64,000 nucleotides of DNA from Coleophoma eucalyptorum (GCA_026120035.1 JALRME010000033.1:372001-436000), one strand, 5' to 3'; shown: positions 1 to 12,280, counted from the first letter of the stretch. Notes: generated from the letters alone by a model not told the origin. Program-made: numbers and translations.

Positions 1-145
1 TGTGACCCTCCCATTCTCCCCAGTAGTCCAGAACTGACGTTGCGGATTCATTCGTGTTGAGATTATAATCCACATACTCGGGCATGTATTGGAGCGCCGA
101 AACGGCTGGTAATGCCAAAGCCAGCCAAGCGATTGTCCATTGCAT
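1..145 (-). CDS. alpha-1,3-glucan synthase, N-terminus (cut by window edge)
   Basis: Only the first 48 codons lie in the window; the gene runs off the left edge. Translation from the ATG at 143-145 gives a short hydrophobic signal peptide (about residues 1-17, ending in a Val-Ser-Ala motif). It is followed by a stretch with the pattern Y-x-L-N-x-N-x-(S/T)-A-T and then DYWGEW. That pattern matches the mature N-terminus I know from fungal Ags/Mok cell-wall alpha-1,3-glucan synthases, just ahead of the extracellular amylase-like domain. These are very large plasma-membrane proteins (over 2,000 residues) that make alpha-glucan from intracellular precursors and remodel it outside. The family call rests on fewer than 50 residues. 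Any other secreted alpha-amylase-like protein is the main alternative. Confidence 0.65.
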   Translation of the reverse strand, partial: MQWTIAWLALALPAVSALQYMPEYVDYNLNTNESATSVLDYWGEWEGH

Positions 146-1480
146 ACCGACTATTCGCTCGAGGCGACGTCAATAGTCTTTCTATCCAGCTCGGTGGTAA
201 AAGCAAGAACGGGCATGAGACCAGCAAGACGGCCTGTCCAGAAAACCTCGACCTATGACCCCGTCACTGGTACCTTATTCTGTGGCCCGAAACGATCGCG
301 TAAGGGCAGGTAAAACAATGAACGTCGAAATCGCGGGAGCACGTTGGAACGAGTGAGATTAGAATAAACGAAAGCCTCCAATCCTGAACGCCGATTGTAG
401 AAGAATGTCACAAAGAGAGTAGCTTTGAGAGGAAGGAAAAAGAGTTGAGCGAGTGCAGCTGCCGATACGCAAAGATATGACATACATACAGGTGATCTAC
501 CTTACAGAGATTTGAGACCTCCGGTTCGGGGGCTCGTATCCCCCATCCCATATTTTTACGGCGCTGCGACATCTGCTGTATGTACCCCTGAACAGTCGGA
601 CAGTAGTCCAGAGTAATATCCATATCCCAACCTGCCAGTGTGCCGGTGACCAATCACGAATTCTGGCAGGATTGCTGAACCAGAGGATCGGATAGACATT
701 CCCTCCCTCAGGAAGCTCAGATCCTGTTTGACAGACAAGGTAAGACGCGACAACAGAAACGTCTTTCCAGCAATCCCGAGATGGGCAACGGTGGCAGGCC
801 CAGCTGGCGCAGGGGAAATATCATAAATTGGTGATGCCTGACTGATCGGTGGCATGGTGATTGATCGTACAGCACGGCAAAGTCAGCCGTTTTGTCACCA
901 TTCTGTCGTCATCCAGTGGATCGCGTAAGGGACAGACGTGCTCTGCAACTCCACCAACGGCGCTGTCATTGGCCTATGTCTGGAGCTGACCAGACAACCA
1001 TCCCATTTACAATACGGGGGATATGATCAGACTCCTGTATCAACACGGGAAGTTAAACAAACCCATGCCCTGTCATCCCGCCTATGACGATTCGACTCTG
1101 TCACTTATGGGCCAAGCGCTTGGAGCGAAAGCCGAGGCAGGGGGGTGTTCATCCTAAGGGTGCTGAGAACTCCGTACAGATTGTAGCATGCATGCATAAT
1201 AGTAACTTGACTCCTTTGTGAATTTGAATGGATCTTGAATGGATCGCTGGCGGCGGGAGTACCTGCTGGCCCGAAGATCCCCCTCTCCCCTCGAGCTTGG
1301 TTCAGTTCTTGAATGCATTGTGGTTTGTGTGACGATCACTGTGGCTTGGCCAGGGCTCCTGTCGGCTAAAGGCCAACACGAGAAATAATAAAAGGAGACA
1401 AATCCACAACATCGTCATCAGGTGTTCATTATTAACAGTGTCGATTATACAGATACATGATAGGGCAGCCGTGAGTAAGC

Positions 1481-1530
1481 CCTGTGCATCCCTTGGTATC
1501 CCTGTGCATCCCTAGACATCCCTGGATAGC
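1481..1530. repeat. 10-bp tandem repeat
   Basis: Five consecutive decamers follow the pattern CCTnnnnATC, two of them identical (CCTGTGCATC); the last is degenerate. It is a minisatellite-like tract with no obvious coding role. Confidence 0.75.
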
Positions 1531-2690
1531 CCCAGAAAGCTGAGATGGACATTTGCTTGACGGATTGGCGGAACCCTGTGGCGTAAGCACTGAAAAAGCT
1601 TGAACCGCGCAGGGGTCGACGCTTATTTCCGACTTCCGAGTTTCATCCCCACATTTTGAAGAGATTAAGCAAAGATACGAGCTGTTTCTAAGATTGTTTA
1701 TCATTGCTATCTCGTGTTATAAGGTAGTACTGTAGCAAAGGACTTGGTTGTCGCGAGACGAGAAAGCTTGCTCTGCTTGGCGAACTACTTGATCTAGGTG
1801 ACACCATTAGACCTACAAGAGTATTGCATTTCTAATTTCTCATATCCAGGACTCGGTAAGTCGTAGCAGGAGCTATTTACCTTTGTCATGTGCTCTTCTC
1901 TGATCATTGGTCTGTATTTATTATTAGCCAATCAGAGCTTCTAAATTTATCTAAGTTTTGGGCTACGATTTGTTTTTATAAATAGTTTTATAAAAGGGCT
2001 AACTTTATTCTCAAGCAAGAAAATTGACAAATGCAGGATTCTGAAGAAGACTAAAAAGTGTAGTCTATAGTGAGTCCCTAGGAAACAGGGAAGAGATAGT
2101 TATTAATATGTAATCGTAATGCTTCCCTTTTGCATATAGGCACTAGATTGCGCAACAATAATAGTGATACAGAAGCTTTTTTTTGGTCCTTTACATGTAC
2201 GTCCTTCTACCAGTTGCCAAATCATCGTAGAGTTATTATTGTTAGAAGTCAAATTGTCATGTGATGCGATTTGTTTGCATTACAGTCGTCATTCAGTTAC
2301 TAAAGGCAGGAAAGACTCTTACCTGTCTCAATTACATCCTAAGACACCAGGCCTTCAGTGGAGCTCAATCCAGGCATTGTTGAAAAAATCATAGTCCAGC
2401 ATGTTGATCCTTTAGGATTGCCGCGCATCTGGAACTGCTAATACTAGACGACGGCGGTGTGACTAAATTAACAGCCGCACATGCCTATAATTGAAGAGCT
2501 TCTCGTGTTAGATCGTACTCATCTACAAACACCATAGTCATAGAACTACAGCAACTTGCCAAAAAGAGATTTCGGTTTCTGTTGGAGAGCTTTACAGCAA
2601 TATATTTGAAGAATCCAATACCATGCCAGAAAATGGTAGAGAGCACTGCCCAGCACCACTTCATCTCACATTAACGCAAAAAGATAACTT

Positions 2691-2719
2691 CCAACGCGGT
2701 ATAGTACCAACGCGGTATA
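2691..2719. repeat. short direct repeat
   Basis: CCAACGCGGTATA occurs twice, 16 bp apart, at 2691-2703 and 2707-2719, in otherwise AT-rich DNA. It could be a slippage product or the relic of a mobile element. No longer element structure is visible around it. Confidence 0.6.
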
Positions 2720-3669
2720 ATACTCTACTGGCGCTACCCCCGTACCTCGTGCGGAAATAAGAATCTCCAAGAATCCAGATGCAAAACCTAAGTCTGCGGG
2801 AAGAACGAGGTGCTGTTACGTCAACCGGTAATCCAAGAGACTGTTAAAATCTCATCTTCGTCAAGCTCTCGGCTGTGGAATTTTAGTAATAAAGCCCCGA
2901 AAATTGCATTTACATTCGTTTAAAGTTCAATTTTCGAACACGTCGACTATCTAAAGACTTGTTCAAGGAATGGTATCAATACATGCTGTTGCAGACGATG
3001 TTAAGATCGAGGCTGAATTTGACAGCTATTGCTCACTACTAATTATCTCGTTGCCAATAGCAATATCAGTCTGTCCCCCCCCCCCCCCACCCCGACTCTG
3101 CCATTATTCCGCTTGGACTTGTAACTTTTAGCAGGCTTATTCCATTCCCAGTTTGGACCAACGAAGAGATTAGGACTCTTGAAGAGGGCATGTTGAAAAG
3201 AGGAGTAATAGAGAAGTCACTTAACCACTCACTCTCTACCAGACATGAACAGTTATGCTTCCATTGGGTCACCAGGGGAGAAATGCTGGGGCAGACAAGA
3301 AACATAGGAAATCATTGATATCTAGCCAGAACTTATTAGGAAATGGACATCATCGGACGATTTGCGGCTCAGATTCTCAATTTATTTCCACTTTCGTTAC
3401 AAGCTTATCATCGGAGGTCGCGCTTCGCTACGACGCCACGCTTTTCATAAGGAAACCAAGAATTAAAGCACTACAATCTCAATTTGTTTCCACATTGGGT
3501 ATGTTTTCGCCAGAAACAAAAATACCGGAGAAGGCTTGCCTATTATAGTGCATAATACGATTCTCACAGGATAAAAGGTGATTCCGATAGAAAGCTACGG
3601 TTACAATCTAGAGCTTATATTGTACTCTAGACTATATCAACGTTATTCCACTATTTGTCCCTATTTCAG

Positions 3670-4590
3670 ATAATCTATCCAAGTACGCAGGTATCATGCT
3701 TCCATATGCACTCAACCACGACATCACGAGAACTGCAATCATGGCTATTTCATGTCGCCACCTAGCATTCAAGACCAATGTGTCAGTCTTTCAAGAGCAG
3801 AGTGAAATTTTCAGAGCTAAAGCTCTGCGTGGCCTTCGCAAGCTTGCAAAAGAAGTACTAGATAAGCCCGACAAGTCTATCGAGTCTCTAACAACAATGT
3901 ACTTCCCCATCGTAGACAGTGGTCTATCTGCGGGCTACGACTATATACAGCTTTTCCAGACAATGAAATTTATCATACCTCTCGTGGAGAAAATACTCTT
4001 GGAAGGGATCACTAGCAGTCTTCAAGATCTTGCAGATTTCATCCTCATGCAATCAAAAGTGTAACTATCATCTTTAAGTACTACAGAAATAGGACTGACA
4101 TCGTGAATATAGTCTCCAAGTGTATATTATGCCATCAATTGACGAAAGGAGTGCAGCAGATTTTGTCTCCACCGAACTGGAAAAAGTGATCGAAAATCAC
4201 CGCCAATTAATAACTGAAGATAACGCGAATGAAATGAACTGCCTTATAGACGCCATGAGTCAGTCTGGGAATATCTATATGCATCGTGTACTGAACGACG
4301 TTCCTCCATCAACGACAATTCACTTAGTCTCGAACCTTGTTACAACAATCGAAGGCTGTATGCACATCGACAAAATCGAAAGCTTTCTCGCTTGGAGCTT
4401 CTTTGTCGGTGCTGCTGAGAGTGACGATGAACAACACTTCTTCTTTTTCCGGTGCAAACTAGAAGATGCCGCTCAGAGATTAATGTTGGGTTTCATGTCA
4501 GAAGCAGTGAGGACGTTAGATGAGATGCGCCTACAGAGAGTAAAATGGACATCATATATAGCTTTGCAAAGGAAGATCATTATAATGTAA
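3670..4590 (+). pseudogene. Zn2Cys6 regulator remnant (regulatory domain only)
   Basis: Two exons can be read, from about 3670 to 4060 and 4113 to 4590. They are joined across a 52-bp intron with donor GTAACT, a CTGAC branch site and acceptor TAG, which keeps the frame. The product resembles the C-terminal fungal-specific transcription factor domain (Fungal_trans_2 type): an AIMAISCRH segment near the start, then a central block beginning SFLAWSFFVGAAESDDE that is typical of these regulators. A plausible acceptor (TTTCAG) sits just before 3670, so upstream exons once existed. I find no Zn2Cys6 cluster or linker in the preceding 1.5 kb. It is therefore either 5'-truncated or has an exon I could not recognise. 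Target genes are unknown. Confidence 0.55.
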
Positions 4591-4971
4591 ATTATACTCT
4601 GTTTCTCTATATTACTACACCCTGGGCCCCTCTCAGGGTTCTATACGGGGGTCTAATCCCTCTGCGAACCTGAGTTTAGTTTGTCCCCCCCCAACATAGG
4701 CCCAATAGGCTAAAATGTAATAGGAAAGTACTAAAAAGCTATTCTTATACGAAATAATTATTAGAAGTAAAAATGAGAGCAAAAATTGTTATTAATATAA
4801 TGGTATTACTTCGTTTTTACATACACTAGATTGCACTGAGGTAATGGAAGTGTAGGAGTTGTCTTTTATATATTCACTGTATCCGTTATCTTTGCTAGTT
4901 GCAAATAATATTAGAGCTATTATATGCAGTAAAGCCAGAGCAATACAATTTCCCTTCTTTGATATAAACCC
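4591..4971. other. convergent intergenic region
   Basis: About 380 bp between the regulator remnant and the 3' end of the permease gene on the other strand. AT-rich, with one C-run near 4685-4692. Presumably it holds both 3' ends; nothing else recognised. Confidence 0.5.
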
Positions 4972-6865
4972 TCACAAAGGATAACGAAACGACCTCAGAT
5001 CAAAATCTGTCAAGTCCGCGAACTCCTCGTTCTCGATCTTCTCATGAACAACGCCATCTAGATAACCAAGTCAGTTTTACCATTTTTGGAGGCAGAAGAT
5101 GGTATTAGACGTACTCTGCGCATCAAGAACATCTTGCTTGTCCCTCTTCTTGTTCCAGGCTAGATGTATGATGCCCATGGCACCTAAGAGAATGCCGCTG
5201 AATATTAAGAACGCAAGCATGGTGTATTTAGCTGGCTATAAGAGAGAAGAAAGATGTTAATATTCTTGCAGAAGCATGGAATGGAAGATTGTGGACTTAC
5301 ATAGTAAGTCGGTGCATCTTTAGCTCTGTATGTTTGCGGGCCGATAATATTACCAACAGCGTATCCAAGTTGGTACGCGGCACCAAAAGCAAACTTCTTA
5401 GTTGAGCCTCCAACACCAGCGGTCAAGAACGTGATCACGAATAGCACGCAGACAGCGACTAAAGGATGGTGCATTAGTAGATTTTACAAGAGCATCATTC
5501 TTGTGACTTACACTGCTGGGTTAGAATATATCCTCCATAACGAGCACGATAATTTTCGACCGGAATAGTGAACATCATTATTACACCAACACAAGATAGA
5601 ACGAGCCAAGACACGCCTGCGATTGTTCTAGAGGTGAATTTTGCGAGAAACAGAGCAAGAATAGTCCCGGTGACAGTGCATGCTCCAGCACCCATATTCA
5701 AGAGTGTGGACTGGTTGGTACTAAAGCCGAAGCTACTAACAATCGAAGGCCCTGAATAATCATATCAGTCATCATCTTACGCTTGGTTTAAACATGAACC
5801 TACCAAAGGCAGTAAGACCACCATTAGGAAGTCCAGTAGATACCAAAAGCAAGAACATCATATAAAATCTGATATCTAGGAAGGCTTCCTTGAGCTGGTG
5901 TAAATTAAATGACGATACTTCGGTTCCGGTTCGGTTGAGTCGGACTCTTTCGAGAGCAATAGTTTTCTCTTCTTTCGTGAGCCACTTGGCTTCAGTGGGC
6001 GAAGCTGCTAGAAAGAAGAAGAGTATAACACCGACGAAGAATGTAAGAGAGCCATAGAAGATAAATAACCCTTGCCACCTAAAGCTGTCGGCTTGGTAGA
6101 TTGCCCAGGCGAAAAAGCCCCCGAATACGTTGGCCCATCCTGAAGTAGTATACCATATTGCAACACGAGTGATTTGCTCCTTCTTGGTATACCAAGAACT
6201 AGTGATATAAATCACAGCTGGCGCTGTGCAGACCTCGACAAAACCCAAGAGCAGACGTACAGTAGCAAGGCCTGCAAAGTCAGTGCAGGTGGCATGCATT
6301 GCGACGAGGATACCCCATAGCATGCACATGCATGAGAAGTACCTGGCGAGTGGAACGCGCTGCATGAAGAAAGTGGCTGGGATCTCTCCACCAAGATATC
6401 CAAAACTATCAACTTATTAATCCGGAAGCCCGCTCCTTGATGTCAATTGACCTACTAGACCAGAGATCCAAGCCAGGAATATTGGCTCGCAGTGAGGCCA
6501 GTATCGGTTTTGATACCCATAATTGCGGCATATGACAAGCTGTTTTTGTCCTGCGTAGTGCAATGTTAGTAACAGTGTAACATGAACCCTAAGAGTTTAT
6601 TACCATCAACTGAAGAAGATATACGGTAAAGACCATGGGCATAATCCTCATGTCGATCTTACGAAGGACACGTTTGGCTTGTGCCGAGTTGGGATCAAAG
6701 TCGACATGATGAGTTGCGAGCAATTCCAGTGCCTTGTTATTGATTGCTATGACTTCTCCCTACGCAGATAACCGGTCAGATTATGCCTTGAAGCATATCA
6801 GTAGGTTGGGATCATACTTTCTCCGTATCGCAGCCGGTTGGAGCTGGCTCTCCTTTAATCGACAT
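4972..6865 (-). CDS. DAL5-type MFS permease (allantoate/anion:H+ symporter family)
   Basis: A plasma-membrane major-facilitator permease of the anion:cation symporter family, whose known members import allantoate, nicotinate, biotin precursors and related anions. The ATG is at 6863-6865 and the TGA stop at 4972-4974. Introns are short and the frame stays open through all exons I joined. Exon 1 is 6818-6865, exon 2 begins at 6759, and the last exon starts after a TAG acceptor near 5059. Recognisable blocks run in order: a charged N-terminus with R-K-I-D-M-R, the first membrane segments, the FGYLGGEIPATFFMQ segment, the central RLLLGFVE helix, and the C-terminal tail FADLTDFDLRSFRYPL. No lesion seen. 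The substrate cannot be told from sequence. Confidence 0.85.
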
Positions 6866-8774
6866 TACGACTGCGTTGGTGTGAGCTTCGGATAAACGAC
6901 AATAAAGTGCACGAAGAATCACAATCACGTCGTTTACATGTCTTATAACAGATTATTTCACTGCCCGGCTATGCCCCAGGCACGCGCGGTAGAGGGCTAT
7001 CAGCTGCATGAACAGCGGGCATGTGCATTGGAGATAACGCTAGCGTGGACTGGGAGTGAAATACTAGGGATCACAACTAAGATTGAGAGACCATAAAGAG
7101 TGGTAGATAAGGAATAACTTAATAGATATAAGGTCCATATTGCGCATACTCTATGCTGAGAGGGGTGCTTTCCGAGCGGCTGTTCTCGACCGACGAGGGG
7201 AATCTTAGCCAAAATAGGTTCTAGCCATTCATACCCATGTCTTCATATCAGAGAATGGTACACTTCACGCCCTCTAGAGTTTACTGTACCACAAAAAATT
7301 TACAACTTATGTTTTATTGATAGCAAGATTTAGTATGTACTGCTGCAATGATTCCTTAATCAAGTTATAAATACCATAATAATGTGTGCGAGACGTGATA
7401 ACTTGGTCAACGTCACTAATTTAACTATGTTTATGAAGAGTTTGGATCATATTTCAATCGCAATTCCTACAGAGAGCCAACAGAGATGAATGCTGATTGT
7501 ACCAAATATGCTTTTTAGATTTAAGTGTGGGGGAGCAGGATATCAACACCTTGTAAGTAGTCGATCCCGGATGTGATCCGCCCGGTGATAAGCAGAAGGT
7601 CATTTCCGATTAGGGACGGCGGGTGAGGATAACTCAAGAAAGGAAGAGCAGCGCTGCCACTAGTGTGGTACAAGAAATTCGTTGTGAATATTTGCTTACG
7701 CAGCAAATTACGGTACACCAGGAACAGACTACTAGTTATATGAATCTGTAACGAAGCATAATGGATCTGGTAGCTGTCGGATCTGAGCCGATCTTGTTTC
7801 TTAGATTAAGATAGCTAGCTATATGGAACGTCCATTCTATCGGAGCATTCGATATAGATAGATTATCTTATCTCTCACACGGATAGAAAAACATGTCACT
7901 GCGCCTCACTCGCCCTGCCTGAAAGAAACCATCTCTCGTCAAATAACAGCTCTCGGTTTGAGGTTGAAGATTGTTGCCTTATACGATATTTCATTCGTGT
8001 GCATGGCTAACTGTGACTTGAGTACTTTGCACTAGTGTTGATCTACCTACGGGATATACGAGTAGCCCCGCATCTGAAATGAATTGGCGCCAGCCATTCA
8101 ATAAGGAATCTTCGTTGCTCAGCTATGGGACAACTATAAACAAAGTACTTAGATCAAAAGGCGACCACAAACGACACAAGTGTGAGTGCTGCAACTCGAG
8201 TTGGGAAGTTGAAATATTTCCTTGGGAGAGAGAGTTAGCTTCATGTTGGATTTCCCGGACTAACAAAACAGAGGCTATCTATGAGCTTAGTTTAAGCTAC
8301 AGTAAGAATTGACGCTTGTTCCTGCAGGACCTTTCATCACGTTAATAGAATGGGTTTGTCGTTGACCTGGGATCTTACACAGCGTAGTCATTCGTACTGA
8401 CCGCACGAGGTAGAACATTGATTAGTTCAAAATACTTGCCATGCATGGAGAAGCCAAATTTAATTGTTGCAATAGCTTTTGGACGTCTCTCTTGCACCAC
8501 TTGTGTCTAAACATTCAATACGCAACGATCCAGATATCTTCGGCACAACATCGAAAGAAACTACTCAACTTAAGTATCGAAGCAGCAACCATGGCTATAA
8601 CACTCGAACTCATTAATACACATGACAATCTCATTTGGATTTTAGAGAAGCATCACAAAGGGAGCAAGTTTATTATTTGGGGACACTTTTTTATTGGCTC
8701 GAGAATTCACATCTAGTGGCTCGCCCTGGTCCTTAATGCAAATTAAAACAGTAACCGTATTATCGCTAATTCCC
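6866..8774. other. intergenic spacer
   Basis: About 1.9 kb between the permease start and the 3' end of the UstYa-like gene. The part nearest 6866 is the permease promoter. The remainder has only short open frames without domain content. I see no precursor-peptide gene with repeated cores that might serve the neighbouring UstYa-like protein. Confidence 0.45.
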
Positions 8775-9687
8775 TCAATGCTCTGGCTCATCTGGGCCTC
8801 GGGCAACCGTATGGTCAACAGCCCACTGGCGAATGCTCGCGTAGTTTCTGCACACATGGGGGGTGGTATAATCAGGCCATGGGTCGCCGTCGTTGAAAGG
8901 AAAGCGGAATGCAAACACATTGAGATCTCCCTGGCACATGACGAACTGTCGTAAAGCATCGATGCAGTGGTCGAGATGGCCGCCCAGGTGGTGCTTGTCC
9001 GCAGTGTCGCCGCCGAGGGGCTCATAGTGTGACTTATAATTGGCCTGTCGCAAGAGATCCAAGCAGTGTAGCTGATGGAACACTTCTATAGCCACTCGGT
9101 GGCCCTTTTTTCCGGTAGCTGGGTCGGTAATCTCCAGAGTGCCTTCTGGGTCAAGGCCCATCTCGATCATCTCCTCACGGGAGACCATAGTGTCACCGAC
9201 TGGAGTTGGCAATTGATTAGCTAAGATTATGGAGGTAGGTGCCGGTAGAAGTTTAACATACTATCATTCGTGATGTAGTTCCATGCATCGTCTACCTCTG
9301 GGCCCTTTCCAATATAAGGCCCTTTGGGAATTGGGGGCAGGTCGAACCGTTGGATCTCGTACTGAATGGCGCTTTTAGCGGGTGCTATAGCTTTATGTTA
9401 GTATTTTCTTGCTGAAACAGACAACATGGGAGTAAATTGGACGAACTGTATGTGAACGGTATCGACGGCGTCGATAACCGTATGTAAACTGACAGAGCCA
9501 GAGTAGCAATAGACACCGATAAAAGGACTGCATGAGCAATCCAGACTGGGCGAGAGCTGAGGAACTCCAGCCCAGTTATTGAATAGTTCTTCTGTGACCT
9601 CCAGAATCTCCTGCTTCCTCCAACGTCTCCGGTTAATGGCTCCTCCTCCTCCTCCTCGAGGGAAACATCGCGATACTCTTTCGCCAT
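8775..9687 (-). CDS. UstYa-like (DUF3328) oxidase-family protein
   Basis: Three exons (9447-9687, 9262-9384, 8775-9220) splice in frame to 269 residues. The first donor is GTTCGT with a TACTAAC branch site; the second is GTATGT. The layout matches UstYa-family proteins: an acidic cytoplasmic N-terminus, one transmembrane helix (about residues 47-70), then a lumenal domain. That domain carries two HxxHC motifs, HQLHC at about 170-174 and HLDHC at about 203-207. Such proteins catalyse oxidative cyclisation, halogenation or other radical chemistry in fungal RiPP (ustiloxin-type) and other secondary-metabolite pathways. No kexin-cut repetitive precursor gene or second UstY gene is visible nearby. 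Its closest enzyme-gene neighbour is the FAD monooxygenase at 11.1 kb, so its substrate is open. Confidence 0.88.
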
Positions 9688-11077
9688 CGGAAGGAATTAT
9701 GTGATGCGGACTGAAAAAGGCACTCTCGGTGCAAAGAAAAGAAAAGATTGACTAGCAATCTAGAGGTGATGGTGAAGAACGAAAGGCAACGAAATTAAAA
9801 TGTAAGTAAAGCTTTGGATGAAGGAGGTTCAGTTCTCGGAGAAGTGTAAATCGTGCACGACTTAGTCGAAACCGGGCAGCATGGGTTGAAACCGTAGGCG
9901 ATACATCACCGTTTGAGGAGAGTTGCTGCTTTAGACATCGCCGTGCCCTCTCTCCACCACATTACCAAAGTGCCGTGCAGGGTCTGTCGACATTTACGCG
10001 GACCTTTATAGGGCGGCACCGGATGAAGCACGTGATGAGAAGGTCCTGGCGTGGGTGGCAGCAACGTAAAACAGCGCTCAACCATCTAAACATGGGTTGA
10101 ATACCTATCCATTGCCACTTCAACATCGTCTCATCCGGGTAGGATGCTAAAGTCTCCACTCATGCGGCCCGCCACAATTGCCGTGCTGGGGTCTTAATAC
10201 ATGATTACGGTTGGGCAGAGAAGGTATCAAGTTCAAGGTAGCAGGTGAAGGCATTGCTGAACGGTTGGCAGATCTTTTCAGAAATAGGCCTTTGGATGTT
10301 AGATGTTAGAAATAACTGAGGTGATTGGGGAAATTGGGGATCCAGTTGTCTCGATTGATCCGTCGATCGGGATGGTCAAAGATGTGTATCCTTATATTGC
10401 CACGTGATGTTGCTCTATGCCAGTCCGGTAATGTGACTGGGTGAAAGTAGATGACTTTTCTAACTACAGAATGTATACATACAGCCGCTAATTGCACTAA
10501 TATAGAATACCGAGCTGACTAAACACCGACTACTCGAGTATACACTACTTAAGGCTGCTGAAACAGAACAAGGTCACTGCTCGGACATCTCTAGATGTGA
10601 AGTCATGTGATCTAGATGGGTTTGCGTATGGCTTCCTAAGCATCTTGCATCCACCCGGATAAATAATGATCCCAGCGATATCAGAACTGACAAATAGCGA
10701 GCATCTCTGATAATGGCCATATTACTCTTTTCGGTAGACCCTGGCTCTCTGGGCATGTATAAGGATTTATACACTTTTCCGGGGACCATAGAATCACATG
10801 CTTACTGCATCTAAGAGGCATCTTTATGGGAATCGTTGCGACTTCAATGGAGGTCTGTATAACAGGTGGTTGATCTCAAGATTGGTGGTGGTAAGCATCG
10901 AATTAGGTCTAGTCTAGCCTTCTTGATTTGCAAGCACCACTAAGGTATGAACACCAGTTATTTAGACCAGCTGAATTCAAGTCATACCTTCATATTCCAG
11001 GTTTGTCCTTCTCTTTCGTATCACTTTATTTTCTATCCTCCAATATTCCAGTCTCTTGTCGCTCTATCACTACCACC
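9688..11077. other. divergent promoter region
   Basis: About 1.4 kb between the starts of the UstYa-like gene (leftward) and the FAD monooxygenase (rightward). It should contain both promoters. No additional gene supported. Confidence 0.5.
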
Positions 11078-12280
11078 ATGGCCCAAAAACCGATCCTCAT
11101 TTCCGGGGCCGGCCTTGCCTCGCTCTTACTTGCGCAGTCCCTCCGCCGTGCCTCTATCCCTTGCCTGCTTTTTGAGAGGGACAGCTCAATGTCCTTCCGC
11201 GCACAAGGCTACAGGCTACGCCTCTCCTCCGAAGGCTTGGATGCTATTGAGTCTGTCCTCGGGCCGGAGGGGTTCCAGACATTCTGGGACAAATGTGGTA
11301 AGACTGGCGGTGGTGGGTTTGCATCTATCGACGCGACAACCGGCTTGATCATTTCCGAGGAGGCAAAGGATGGGAAGAGTGAAAAACCCAAAGGCCCAGT
11401 AGAGGCTCTCGCATCCCGCGATGGAAAAATTGTGGGTATCTCAAGGGGTGATATGCGCAAACTCTTTATGACCGGCTGCGAATCTTCCATCCAATGGTCT
11501 CATCATGTCACAGGCTATGAAGTAACCACTTCTGGTGTCCACGCCATCTTTGCCGATGGCTCCAAATCCGTCGAAGGGCAAATGTTGATCGGTGGCGAGG
11601 GTATTTACTCTAAAGTCGCAAAGCAGCTGTCTAATGGAAAGCTAAAAGTTTATGATACGGGCGCGAGAGGAATTCACGGTCAAGCACCCACCACGGCATT
11701 CAAAAAACTTGGGGAAGGCGTTTGGCGACTCACAGATAACTCCAATCCTACTGGAAGAGTCTTCGCTATGACGAATGTCCGGCCTGGTGAAATGGACGAC
11801 CCCAACGTCCAGTTTGGGTGGACAATGGGGGCTCAACCCGGCGTCATCAAGCCAAAAAATGACGACTTCTCTTTGATCGGGGCCCCAGCTGCCGAGATCG
11901 CGAAAGCACTTACCGCAAATTGGCATCCTCGGGTGAGGCCTCTTTTTGAAGAGATGGTTGAGTCCGAAGCGGCATTCTGGAAGATTACTTGCTCTACTCC
12001 AACTGGCGTCCCGGAATGGGAGAATGAGCCGCGTGTTACTGTTATTGGAGACGCTGTGCATTCAATGACACCTGCTGGCGGTATTGGTGCAAACACGGCT
12101 GTTAGAGACTCTGCACTACTTGGTAGACTGATAGCTGAGGCAGGTGGGTATAAGAGTGGAGTAACCGCAGCTTATGAGAAGGAAATGAGAGTGTATGCTA
12201 GTGAGGCGGTTAAGACAAGTTATGGATTAGCAACGGGCCAATTTGGGGTTCATATAGACGAAAACTCAGATACAGTGTAA
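11078..12280 (+). CDS. FAD-dependent monooxygenase (PHBH/UbiH fold)
   Basis: A single-exon gene of 400 residues. I choose the ATG at 11078 because it has a strong context (CCACCATGG) and the dinucleotide-binding motif follows at once. The in-frame extension back to 10928 looks like leader sequence. GAGLAS at about residues 10-15 is the FAD-binding GxGxxS turn. A GD motif followed by AVHSMTPAGGIGAN near residue 325-340 is the second flavin contact of class A aromatic or salicylate hydroxylase-like monooxygenases. Enzymes of this fold hydroxylate aromatic or polyketide substrates with NAD(P)H and O2 in the cytosol. Proximity to the UstYa-like gene suggests, but does not show, a shared secondary-metabolite role. 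Confidence 0.85.
   Translation: MAQKPILISGAGLASLLLAQSLRRASIPCLLFERDSSMSFRAQGYRLRLSSEGLDAIESVLGPEGFQTFWDKCGKTGGGGFASIDATTGLIISEEAKDGKSEKPKGPVEALASRDGKIVGISRGDMRKLFMTGCESSIQWSHHVTGYEVTTSGVHAIFADGSKSVEGQMLIGGEGIYSKVAKQLSNGKLKVYDTGARGIHGQAPTTAFKKLGEGVWRLTDNSNPTGRVFAMTNVRPGEMDDPNVQFGWTMGAQPGVIKPKNDDFSLIGAPAAEIAKALTANWHPRVRPLFEEMVESEAAFWKITCSTPTGVPEWENEPRVTVIGDAVHSMTPAGGIGANTAVRDSALLGRLIAEAGGYKSGVTAAYEKEMRVYASEAVKTSYGLATGQFGVHIDENSDTV

Larger units (their letters stand above)
146..3669. other. long non-coding spacer upstream of the glucan synthase
   Basis: About 3.5 kb without a gene I can support. The first kilobase is of mixed composition and is presumably the promoter and 5' leader of the glucan synthase. 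From about 1.7 kb it becomes AT-rich. It contains a 10-bp tandem repeat near 1481-1530, a short direct repeat near 2691-2719 and a run of about 16 C at 3075-3090. Short open frames are present but none shows a domain, splice logic or codon bias. No Zn2Cys6 cysteine pattern is visible that could supply the missing front of the regulator remnant that follows. Confidence 0.5.

Noticed and set aside
3255..3548. Plus-strand 97-codon frame before the regulator remnant
   Set aside because: It shows neither a zinc cluster nor similarity to the linker of such factors, and its frame does not connect by a clear splice.
10928..11077. In-frame 50-codon N-terminal extension of the FAD monooxygenase
   Set aside because: The FAD motif sits directly after the ATG at 11078, which has a far better start context, and the extension has no targeting signature.
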